A stretch of DNA of 64,000 nucleotides from VYFG01 sp022827325 (lineage in GTDB: Bacteria > Pseudomonadota > Gammaproteobacteria > Arenicellales > Poriferihabitantaceae): assembly GCA_022827325.1 (NCBI GenBank), contig JAJDTE010000007.1, positions 1-64,000 on the forward strand, read 5' to 3'. A program made the position numbers and the translations under genes. The notes beneath the pieces were generated by a model. It ran no database searches and was not told the DNA's origin. It was given only the letters and a program-made list of their open reading frames with translations. Below, one piece after another: positions 9,359 to 18,400 of the stretch (position 1 is its first letter; the number at the start of each line of letters is the position of its first letter).

Positions 9359-10308
9359 TCAGCCTGACGGAAGGTCCCGGAATTGCGGCAAGACTTTGCT
9401 TGCGAAGATTTCCATCGATCTTGCCACGGTCTCGTGGTCCAGGCCGCCGGAGCTCATAATGGAGATGATGTAAGTGACCTTGCATTCCTCACGCAGCCAC
9501 TTCATTCGTTCGGCGACATGGTTTGCATCGCCGATCCACATGAGATCTTCCCCTATCACCCGGTCAAAGGACAGCGACCTGATGTACTCGCCGATCTTTT
9601 TCATGGTTTGAAACTGTTCCGGATATTCCTCACCCTCCGGCAATTCGAAGGTCTTCGCAAAATCCTCCAGCAACCATTCGACAGATTCCCGGGCGTCCCG
9701 CCTGGCCCGGCCCATGGTATCGCCGACAATGATGTGAGGATGCGCGATGCGCTCCATGTCGGTTCGATTCTCCCGCTTCAGGATTCGATCCAGGTGAGTG
9801 AAGTTATCCCGAATTCGCGTCTTCGATCCAAAAGAAGCACCAACGACCGGAGTGATGTTCTGTGGGACGACCGCAGCCATCGACGCAGGTGTCAGCACAG
9901 GTTGGAATAGCGGTGGATGCGGCCGTTGCTCGGGCATCGGATTGACATAAAACTCGGGGAACTCGAAGAATGGTCCCTTGAAGGAGAACGGTTTGCCTTC
10001 TCAAGCCTTGAGTACGACCTGAAGGGCTACAGGTAGCGCTCCGGGGAGGTCGACCAATCCACGCCGTACCCATCGAATTCATGTTTCCGTGCACCTCTGC
10101 CGACACCAAAATTCAGCCTTCCGCCGGACAGGATATCGACGGTCGCATAGTCCTGTGCGATCTCCAGGAGATTATGCCAGGTCAGAACCGAGACCAGGGT
10201 TCCGAGACGAATCCGGCCGGTCCGTGCCGCAAGATGACCGAGTGAAACGGCTGGCGATGGCCGTTGCGACGCCACGCTCCAATGTGGAATGAGGGAGAAA
10301 CGGTTTGC
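9359..10308 (-). pseudogene. Broken LLM-class (luciferase-like) flavin oxidoreductase
   Basis: Remnant of a flavin-dependent luciferase-family monooxygenase. The N-terminal-side piece (10308 down to 10027) reads GHLAARTGRIRLGTLVSVLT and DILSGGRLNFGVGRG, classic for the family; the C-terminal piece (9937 down to 9359) is intact to its end. Between them are two lesions. A frameshift lies near 10028, where the frame ending in ERYL runs into a stop while the next frame continues as VALQVVLKA. A nonsense codon follows at 10001-10003, TGA where Trp is expected before EGKPFSFKGPFFEF. The true N-terminus is also missing: an in-frame stop lies just above 10308. No functional product is expected. Confidence 0.82.
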
Positions 10309-10557
10309 TCAACAATGTCCCTGGACCACAAAATCAAGTTCGAAACTGCCCGACCGTCCGTTGCTGGCAATCGGCGCCTGTTCGCTGAATGCCCATCGTC
10401 ATGCTGCTGGCTTCATACTCCGACACCAGATGGCGCCTTTCTTCCTCGCCGCGGATTACAGAGTTGGGCTTCTCCGTATATGACATCGTGTGTCTCCTGA
10501 TTGATGCAAGGGAGACACATAACCCTCCATGGTCACCGGCAGAACAACGCCCCAGAA

Positions 10558-10582
10558 GGCCCGCTTACCACCGAAGCGGGCC
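10558..10582 (-). terminator. Hairpin downstream of the Spy/CpxP-like gene
   Basis: A perfect 9-bp stem, GGCCCGCTT and AAGCGGGCC, with a 7-nt loop, starting 17 nt beyond the stop codon at 10600. No long T-run follows on the minus strand, so termination strength is uncertain. Confidence 0.55.
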
Positions 10583-10599
10583 TGTTGAGCAGGGGTTAA

Positions 10600-11112
10600 T
10601 CAAACACCATCCTTCGGCCCATGATGGTTATGCAGGGCCATCCCTGCCTCCATGTCCTGTTGCACCTTCCGGATCTGCTCGGGGGTGAGCACGGTTGCCA
10701 GCTGCTTCAGGACTCCGGTCAGCTCCAGGGCCCGGTCCCGTGCCACCGCGGCAACGCGATCCGCCAGTTTCGCTGCCCTGTCGTCGAAATCCTCTGCCGC
10801 AGGATCCAGCGCCAGGGCCTCCAGCATCAACCCGCGCCGGGCATTCTGATGGTCGTTCTGCTGGTGGCGCCTGGTCTTGAGAACTTCCTTCAGGGTGTCG
10901 AGCTGGGCCTCGGTCACCTTGAAGTCCTCTTTGGCATGAACCATCAGATGCTTCATGCCGCGATCTCCAAGCATGCCGTCAAGATAGCCGTGACGATGAT
11001 GGTATCCCTGGTCATCCCCACCGTGCTTGTTGTGGTTGTCGGCAAAGGCCGTGCCCATGCCCAGGATGACCGCCATGAGAATGGTTGCTTTGGCAATGTT
11101 TCGGTGTTTCAT
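10600..11112 (-). CDS. Periplasmic Spy/CpxP-like protein
   Basis: A 170-residue secreted helical protein. The signal peptide covers about residues 1-24 (cleavage near AFA-DN). The mature N-terminus is His-rich, with clusters around NHNKHGG, YHHRHG and a C-terminal HNHHG, suggesting divalent metal binding. A long helical region contains an LTxxQ-type motif (VLTPEQIRKVQQ) typical of the Spy/CpxP/CnrX group, which act as periplasmic chaperones or metal/envelope stress sensors. The family role is known; metal binding here is inferred from His content. Apparently a single gene, ending at a hairpin. Confidence 0.75.
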   Translation of the reverse strand: MKHRNIAKATILMAVILGMGTAFADNHNKHGGDDQGYHHRHGYLDGMLGDRGMKHLMVHAKEDFKVTEAQLDTLKEVLKTRRHQQNDHQNARRGLMLEALALDPAAEDFDDRAAKLADRVAAVARDRALELTGVLKQLATVLTPEQIRKVQQDMEAGMALHNHHGPKDGV

Positions 11113-11399
11113 GATTCTTGTCTCCGGTTGTTTTCATTTGGCATTTGTCATGCTTTTCCGATGGATCCATTGTGGTCCTGCCGACGCAAACGCGGGGTTA
11201 ACGGGGAGTAAAACTTCGGTAAAGAACCTGCTGCCAAATAGCACCATCCGGGGGCATGGTATGATTCCCGGAACCCTGCCTTCAGGTATGGTCAAGGACC
11301 CGCCGCCAACTCCCGATCGGCATCCAGTCCTTCCGGAGAATCCGGGAGCAGGACTGCTACTACGTCGACAAGACCCCCCATATCCGGCGGCTGGTCGAC

Positions 11400-12857
11400 A
11401 TGGGAGATTTCTACTTCCTGTCCCGTCCGCGCAGGTTCGGGAAAAGCCTTCTGGTCGATACTTTGCGGGAACTGTTCGAAGCCAACGAACCCCTGTTCCA
11501 GGGACTCGACATTCACGGCCACTGGGACTGGTCGGTCAGGCATCCGGTGGTGCGGCTCAGCTTCGACGGGAAATACGACGAACCGAATGACCTCGCCCAA
11601 TGTATCGAAAATCAACTCGCGATCGTCGAACGAAACGCTGGTCTCGAACCGGCCCAATCGCCCTGCTCGGGCCCGGAACGCCTGCGGGATCTACTCGACC
11701 GTCTCCACCATGCCACCGGACAGCAGGTCGTGGTGCTGGTGGACGAATACGACAAGCCGATCCTGGACGTCATCGACAAGCCCGAAATGGCCGCCGCGAA
11801 CCGGGACTACCTGCGGGGGTTCTACGGCATCATCAAGGGCAGCGCCGAGCATGTCCGCTTCGTCTTCGTCACCGGGGTGAGCATGTTCTCCCGGGTGAGT
11901 CTCTTTTCGGAGCTCAACAACCTCATGGACATCAGCCTCGACCCCAACTACGCCACCATCTGCGGCTACACCGACAGGGACCTCGACACGGTCTTCGCCC
12001 CGGAACTCCCGGGGCTCGACCGGGACGAGATCCGGGAATGGTACAACGGCTACCACTGGCTCGGGGACGAGAAGCTTTACAACCCGTTCGATCTGCTTTT
12101 GCTGTTCAGCAGCCGCAACTTCGAGGCCCACTGGTTCGAGACCGGCTCCCCCACCTTCCTGTTCCGGATGATGATGGAGCGGGAAGTGAGCCCCATGGAG
12201 CTGGAGAACCTGACTACGGACACCAGACAGATTTCCAGCTTCGATGTCGACGACATCCATATCGAGGCACTATTGTTCCAGACCGGATACCTGACCATCA
12301 CGGCAAGGGAGCGGGATGGCATACAGACCTTCTACACCCTTGACTATCCCAACCTTGAGGTGCGCCAGAGCCTGAACCAGGGTCTGCTGGGCTACCTGGG
12401 CCGACAGGGCAAGGAGGTATCGGATCGCGGCAAGGAACTCGGCCGCCTTCTCGCCGACAATGACTTCGAGGGATTCGCGGATCGCCTGAAATCATTCTTC
12501 GCGGGGATTCCCTGCCAGTGGCAGGGCAGCAACGGCCCCGCCCGCTACGAGGCCTGGTACCCCGGCATGCTGTACGCCTGCTTCCGGACCATCGGCCTTG
12601 ACCTCCGGGTGGAAGATTCCTCCGGCCGGGGCCGGGCGGACATGGTGGTGCTCCACGGCGGCCAGGTGTTTGTTTTCGAGTTCAATGTGGCGGATGGAGA
12701 AGATGGAAAAACCGCGGCCGGGCAGGCCGTCGGGCAGATACGGGACAAGGGTTACGCCGACAAGTACCGGGACCGGAAAGAATCGATCCATCTTGTAGGT
12801 GTGGCGTTCAGTTCGAAGGACAGGAACCTGGCGGCGGTGAAAGTGGTCCCGGCCTGA
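11400..12857 (+). CDS. AAA-ATPase / PD-(D/E)XK nuclease family protein, probably N-terminally damaged
   Basis: A 485-residue protein of the family pairing an N-terminal AAA-like ATPase with a C-terminal PD-(D/E)XK nuclease domain. The P-loop-like SRPRRFGKS is at residues 8-16, a Walker B-like VVLVDEYDKPI follows at about 113-123, and the nuclease-like end contains GRADMVVLHG and VFVFEFN. Family conservation continues upstream in frame from about 11310 (LPIGIQSFRRI, then YYVDKTPHIRRLV), but no ATG, GTG or TTG occurs in that frame after a TGA at 11262. A candidate ATG at 11261 or 11288 is one frame off. The catalytic ExK position reads E-F-N instead of E-F-K. Both points suggest a decaying gene. 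Its cellular role is unknown. Confidence 0.7.
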   Translation: MGDFYFLSRPRRFGKSLLVDTLRELFEANEPLFQGLDIHGHWDWSVRHPVVRLSFDGKYDEPNDLAQCIENQLAIVERNAGLEPAQSPCSGPERLRDLLDRLHHATGQQVVVLVDEYDKPILDVIDKPEMAAANRDYLRGFYGIIKGSAEHVRFVFVTGVSMFSRVSLFSELNNLMDISLDPNYATICGYTDRDLDTVFAPELPGLDRDEIREWYNGYHWLGDEKLYNPFDLLLLFSSRNFEAHWFETGSPTFLFRMMMEREVSPMELENLTTDTRQISSFDVDDIHIEALLFQTGYLTITARERDGIQTFYTLDYPNLEVRQSLNQGLLGYLGRQGKEVSDRGKELGRLLADNDFEGFADRLKSFFAGIPCQWQGSNGPARYEAWYPGMLYACFRTIGLDLRVEDSSGRGRADMVVLHGGQVFVFEFNVADGEDGKTAAGQAVGQIRDKGYADKYRDRKESIHLVGVAFSSKDRNLAAVKVVPA

Positions 12858-12872
12858 ACTGAGCCCTGGTTC

Positions 12873-12891
12873 CGGACCGTCTACCGGTCCG
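12873..12891. terminator. Hairpin between convergent genes, overlapping the hemE stop
   Basis: CGGACCG and CGGTCCG form a 7-bp stem with a 5-nt loop between the ATPase/nuclease gene and hemE, which converge here. There is no T-run on either side, so a role as bidirectional terminator is only possible. Confidence 0.3.
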
Positions 12892-13951
12892 ACAGCATTT
12901 CTCCGCTTGACTGGTGGACCGCGTCCACCATGGCGGCCACCTTGCCGGGATCGATGCCGGGATGGATCCCGTGGCCAAGGTTGAACACATGGCCGGGATA
13001 CGGGCCGAATTCCCGCACCAGCCGCCGCGCCTCGGCAGCCACCCGGTCCGTTGAGGCGTACAGTACCGCAGGGTCCATGTTGCCCTGCAGCGACACCAGG
13101 CCGCCGACCCGATCCCTCGCCACGTCCAGCGGCAGGGTCCAGTCCAGTCCCACGCAATCGCAGCCCGTGGCCGCGATGTCCTCGATCCAGTTCCCGCCGC
13201 CCTTGGTGAACAGGGTCAGGGGCGTCTGCGCGGTCACGGAGTCCGACTTGAGGGATTTGGTGATCGCCGCCATGTACCTGAGAGAGAATTCCCGGTAGGC
13301 CGGCGCCGACAGCGCGCCGCCCCAGGTGTCGAAGATCATCAATGCCTGGACCCCGGCGTCCACCTGCGCCTTCAGGTAGGCGGTGACGGCGGCGGCAAGC
13401 CGGTCGAGCAGCAGGTGGGCGGATTCGGGATCGTCATACACCAGCCCCTTGACCCGGGAGAAATCCCTGCTGCTTCCGCCTTCGACCATGTAGGTCGCCA
13501 GGGTCCAGGGACTGCCGCTGAAACCGATCAGCGGGAGTTTTCCTTCCAGTTCGCGGCGAATGAGACGCACCGCCGCCAGCACGTAGCCGAGGTCCTCCTC
13601 CATATCCGGAATCCGCAGGTTCCGGATATCCGCGGCCTCCCTGAGCGGGCGGGTGAACCGGGGGCCGACGCCCTCGTCCAGCGTCAGCCCGAGACCCATG
13701 GCGTCCGGGATGGTCAGGATGTCGGAAAACAGGATCGCCGCATCCAGGGGGAAACGGCGCAGGGGCTGCAAGGTGACCTCGCAGGCCAGCTCCGGGGTCT
13801 TGCAGAGTGTCAGGAAGTCGCCCGCCCGGGCCCGGGTCGCACGATACTCCGGCAGGTAGCGGCCGGCCTGGCGCATGATCCACACCGGGGTACGGTCCAC
13901 CTTCTGCCGCCGCAATGCGCGCAGCAGCCGGTCATTCATGCTTGCGGACAT
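12881..13951 (-). CDS. hemE: Uroporphyrinogen decarboxylase
   Basis: A 356-residue cytosolic enzyme of heme synthesis, converting uroporphyrinogen III to coproporphyrinogen III by removing four carboxyl groups. The N-terminal signature RQAGRYLPEYR, the substrate-binding Asp in LFSDILTIPDAMG, the Tyr in TYMVEGGSS and the C-terminal His in NLGHGIHPGIDP are all present, and the length is standard. It lies 36 nt downstream of gltD on the same strand and may be co-transcribed with gltBD. Nothing unusual. Confidence 0.97.
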   Translation of the reverse strand: MSASMNDRLLRALRRQKVDRTPVWIMRQAGRYLPEYRATRARAGDFLTLCKTPELACEVTLQPLRRFPLDAAILFSDILTIPDAMGLGLTLDEGVGPRFTRPLREAADIRNLRIPDMEEDLGYVLAAVRLIRRELEGKLPLIGFSGSPWTLATYMVEGGSSRDFSRVKGLVYDDPESAHLLLDRLAAAVTAYLKAQVDAGVQALMIFDTWGGALSAPAYREFSLRYMAAITKSLKSDSVTAQTPLTLFTKGGGNWIEDIAATGCDCVGLDWTLPLDVARDRVGGLVSLQGNMDPAVLYASTDRVAAEARRLVREFGPYPGHVFNLGHGIHPGIDPGKVAAMVDAVHQSSGEMLSDR

Positions 13952-13987
13952 GCACTGGCGGACCGGGCAGCCTTCGGCTATCGGATC

Positions 13988-15433
13988 CTAATTCCCGACT
14001 TCCGCCCGCAGGAAGCGGTTGACCGCCTCCGCGCACTGGCGTCCTTCACGGATGGCCCAGACCACGAGCGACTGGCCGCGGCGCATGTCGCCCGCCACGA
14101 ACACGCCTTCCACGCTGGTCTGGTAGGCCTTGGTTCCGTCCTCGGCGGCTGAGACATTCCCCCGGCCATCCAACGCCAGGCCGAAATCCTCCAGCATGCC
14201 CTCGAAGACGGGATGCACGAAGCCCATCGCAAGGGCGACCAGTTCCGCCTTCAGTTCGAATTCCGATCCCGGGATCTCCTCCATCTTCCAGCGGCCGTCA
14301 ACCATCTTCCACGCCACCTTGATGCAGCGCACCGCGGTCACCTGCCCGTTGCCGTCGTCGACGAACGACTTGGTCACCACGTCCCAGAGCCGGTCGCAAC
14401 CCTCCTGGTGGGATGAGGAAGTGCGCAGCTTGTGCGGCCAGTTCGGCCAGGTCAGGGCCTTGTCTTCCCTTTCCGGGGGCTTCGAGAGTATCTCGATCTG
14501 GGTGATGCTGGCGGCGCCGTGCCGGTTGGAGGTGCCGATGCAGTCCGACCCGGTGTCACCGCCGCCGATGACCACCACGTTCCTGTCGGCGGCGGATATG
14601 AACGGCTCGTCCGGATCCGCTCCGCCCTGGACGCGGCGCGAATTGCTGCGCAGGAAATCCATGGCGAAGTGGATGCCGTCCAGATCCCGGCCCGGAACCG
14701 GCAGGTCCCGGGGCGCCTCGCAGCCGCCCGCCAGCACCACGGCGTCGAAGTTGTCCACCAGGTAACTGACCGGCAGGTCCTTGCCGATATGGGTGTTGCT
14801 GTGAAACCGCACGCCCTCCGCCTTCATCTGCGCCATGCGGCGGTCGATGACGGATTTCTCCAGCTTGAAATCCGGAATTCCGTATCGAAGCAAGCCCCCG
14901 CTGCGGTCCTGCTTCTCGTAGATCGACACGCCATGCCCGGACCGCGCAAGCTGCTGCGCGCAGGCGAGCCCCGCGGGACCGGACCCCACCACCGCGACCC
15001 GCTTGCCGCTGCGGTGGCGCGGAATCCGGGGCTGGATCCAGCCTTCCTGGAAGGCGCGTTCCACGATGCTGTACTCGATGGTCTTGATGGTTACCGGCAC
15101 ATCGTCGATGTTCAGCGTGCAGGACTCCTCGCAGGGCGCCGGGCAGATCCGGCCGGTGAATTCGGGAAAGTTGTTGGTGGCATGCAGCCGTTCGCTGGCC
15201 GCCTTCCAGTCGTCCCGGTAGACGAGATCGTTCCAGTCGGGAATCAGGTTGTTCACCGGGCACCCCTGGTGACAGTAGGGAATGCCGCAGTCCATGCACC
15301 GGGCGCCCTGGTCGCGCAATTCCGTGTTGCTCAGGTCGATGACGAACTCGCGGTAGTTCCTGACCCGCTGATGCACCGGCTGGTAGCGGCGTTCCTTGCG
15401 CGGGATCTCCATGAACCCCGTGGGCTTACCCAT
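13988..15433 (-). CDS. gltD: Glutamate synthase (NADPH) small subunit
   Basis: A 481-residue beta subunit of glutamate synthase. It passes electrons from NADPH through FAD and iron-sulfur clusters to the large subunit. The N-terminal Cys clusters for [4Fe-4S] centres are visible (CMDCGIPYCHQGCP and CPAPCEESC), followed by the FAD dinucleotide fold GSGPAGLACA and a second dinucleotide fold GGGDTGSDC for NADPH. The C-terminal segment GVFVAGDMRRGQSLV is typical. The start overlaps the end of gltB by 8 nt, so the two subunits are translationally coupled. Confidence 0.97.
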   Translation of the reverse strand: MGKPTGFMEIPRKERRYQPVHQRVRNYREFVIDLSNTELRDQGARCMDCGIPYCHQGCPVNNLIPDWNDLVYRDDWKAASERLHATNNFPEFTGRICPAPCEESCTLNIDDVPVTIKTIEYSIVERAFQEGWIQPRIPRHRSGKRVAVVGSGPAGLACAQQLARSGHGVSIYEKQDRSGGLLRYGIPDFKLEKSVIDRRMAQMKAEGVRFHSNTHIGKDLPVSYLVDNFDAVVLAGGCEAPRDLPVPGRDLDGIHFAMDFLRSNSRRVQGGADPDEPFISAADRNVVVIGGGDTGSDCIGTSNRHGAASITQIEILSKPPEREDKALTWPNWPHKLRTSSSHQEGCDRLWDVVTKSFVDDGNGQVTAVRCIKVAWKMVDGRWKMEEIPGSEFELKAELVALAMGFVHPVFEGMLEDFGLALDGRGNVSAAEDGTKAYQTSVEGVFVAGDMRRGQSLVVWAIREGRQCAEAVNRFLRAEVGN

Positions 15434-18400
15434 GGCTCACCTCCAGCGCGGGCATGGCCTCTTCGCGCAGCGACACCAGTGCGCGCTCGTACTCGTGGGG
15501 CATGACCTTGACGAATTTTCCGAGCGTGTCCTGCCAGTTGTCGAGGATCTCCCGGGCCATCTTGCTGTTGGTGTAGCGGCCATGGTTTTCGATCAGCATC
15601 CTGAGGCGGGTTTCATCCGCCTGCAGCATGTCGTTCACGTCGACGTTCCCCGTGTCGGGTTCCACGGCCCTCAGGTCCACCTGCTCCAGGTTGCACCGGG
15701 TTCTGAAGTCGCCATCCCGGTCCAGGACATAGGCAATGCCGCCGGACATTCCGGCCGCGAAATTGCGTCCCGTGCCGCCCAGGCAGACCACCACGCCGCC
15801 GGTCATGTATTCGCATCCATGGTCCCCCACGCCTTCCACCACCGCCGTGGCGCCGGAGTTGCGCACGCAGAACCGCTCGCCCGCGACCCCGGAGAAATAC
15901 GCCTCCCCGCAGATCGCCCCGTACATCACCGTATTGCCCACGATGATGTTGTCCTCGGCCGCCCCGATGGCGGCGTCGGCGGGCGGCCGGACGGCGAGGC
16001 GGCCGCCGGACAGTCCCTTGCCCACGTAGTCATTGGCCTCCCCTTCCAGGAAGATGGAAACGCCCCTGGCAAGCCAAGCGCCGAAGGACTGGCCCGCGGT
16101 GCCCGTGGCATTGATGGCGATGGTGTCCTCGGGCAGTCCCCCGTGACCGTACCGCTCCGCCACCCGCCCGGACAGCATGGCGCCGATGGTCCGGTTGATG
16201 TTGCGCACGGCCACATCGATCTCGACGGGCTCGCCCCGCCCGAGGGCGGGGGCCGCCCGCTCGATCAGGACATGGTCCAGGGCGTTTTCCAGGCCATGGT
16301 CCTGGTCTTCGCATTGGTACACCGCGGTCTTCGCGTCGGCCTCGGGCTTGGCGAGTATCCGGCCGTAGTCCAGGCCGCGGGCCTTCCAGTGCTCGATGGC
16401 GCCGCGCATGTTCAGGCGGTCCGACTGGCCGATCATCTCGTCGACGGTGCAAAAGCCGAGCTTCGCCATGATCCGGCGCAGTTCCTCGGCGACGAAGAAG
16501 AAGTAGTTCACCACGTGTTCCGGCTTGCCGGTGAATTTCCGGCGCAGTTCCGGATCCTGGGTGGCAACGCCCACCGGGCAGGTGTTCAGATGACACTTGC
16601 GCATCATGATGCAGCCCTGAACGATCAGCGGGGCGGTGGCGAAACCGAATTCATCGGCCCCCAGCATGGCGCCGACGGCCACGTCCCTGCCGGTGCGCAG
16701 CCCCCCGTCGACCTGGACCGAGATCCGCCCCCTGAGGCGGTTCAGCACCAGGGTCTGGTGGGTTTCCGCGAGCCCGATCTCCCAAGGAACGCCGGCATGC
16801 TTGATGGAGGTAAGCGGACTTGCACCCGTGCCGCCCTCGTACCCCGAGATGGTCACATGGTCGGCGTGCGCCTTCGACACGCCTGCCGCCACCGTGCCCA
16901 CCCCCCCTTCGGAAACCAGTTTCACCGAAATCCGGGCGCGGGGGTTCACGTTCTTCAGGTCATGGATGAGCTGGGCCAGGTCCTCGATGGAATAGATGTC
17001 GTGGTGCGGCGGCGGCGAGATCAGGCCCACCCCGGGCGTGGAATGCCGCACGGAGGCGATCTGGGCATTGACCTTGTGCCCCGGAAGCTGGCCGCCCTCC
17101 CCGGGCTTGGCCCCCTGGGCCATCTTGATCTGGAGGTCGTCGGCGTTGACGAGATACTCCGTGCTCACCCCGAAACGGCCGGATGCGACCTGCTTGATGG
17201 CGGACCGCTGGGGATTCTGCGAGCCGTCCGGCAGCGGCATGAAGCGTTCCGGCTCCTCGCCGCCCTCGCCGGTGTTGGACCGTCCGCCGATCCGGTTCAT
17301 GGCCACTGCCAGCGTGGAATGCGCCTCGTGGGAAATGGAGCCGAAGGACATGGCGCCGGTGGAGAAACGCTTGACGATCTCCGCGGCGGGCTCCACCTCC
17401 TCGAGCGGCACCGGCTCGTCCGCCCAGCGGAACTCGAACAGGCCGCGCAGGTTGTAAAGGCGCCTGTCCTGGTCGTTCACCATGCGGCTGAATTCCTCAA
17501 AGGTGTCCGGACTGTTGCTCCGGGTGGCATGCTGCAGCCTCGAGATGGTGTCCGGGTTCCAGACATGGGACTCGCCGCCGATGCGCCAGGCGTAGTCCCC
17601 GCCCACGTCCAGCTGCACCGGCACATTCTCGTCGGCATAGGCCTGCCGGTGCTGACGGAAGGCCTCCCGGGAGACCTGTTCCAGGCCGATGCCCTCCACG
17701 GCGGTGTGCGTACCGAAAAAATACTGTTCGATGAAACGGGACGACAGCCCGACGGCATCGAAGATCTGGGCCCCGCAATAGGACTGGTATGTCGAGATCC
17801 CCATCTTGGACATGACCTTCTTCAGGCCCTTGCCCACCGCCTTGATATAGCGTTCCTGCGCTTCGTCTAAACCGAGGTCCGGGTCCATCGAAGACAGCAG
17901 CCTGGTGATACTGTGGAATGCCAGGTAGGGGTTGATGGCTTCCGCGCCATAGCCCGCCAGGGTGGCGAAATGGTGCACCTCGAGACAGGCCCCGGTTTCC
18001 ACCACCAGGCCGGACTCCGTCCGCAGGCCGCAATTGATCAGGTGATGATGAACCGCGGAAGTGGCCAGCAGCGCGGGAATCGCCATGTTGTCCGCATCCA
18101 TGTCGCGATCGGACAGGATCAGGATGTTGTAGCCCCGCTTGACCCGGAGCTCCGCCTTCTCGCACAGGGCCAGGATCGCGCCGCGCATCCCCTTCGGTCC
18201 TTGGTCGGCGGGATAGCACATGCTCAGCGTCTTGGTGCGGAAGGCGCCGTTGGTATAGTCCTCGATCTGCCGGATCCGCTCCAGTTCGTTGTTGGTCAGC
18301 ACCGGCTGCTCCACCAGCAGCCGCATGTCCTTTCCCCCGTCCTCGAGTCCGAGCAGATTGGGTTTCGGCCCGATCAGGGACATCAGCGACATCACCAGTT

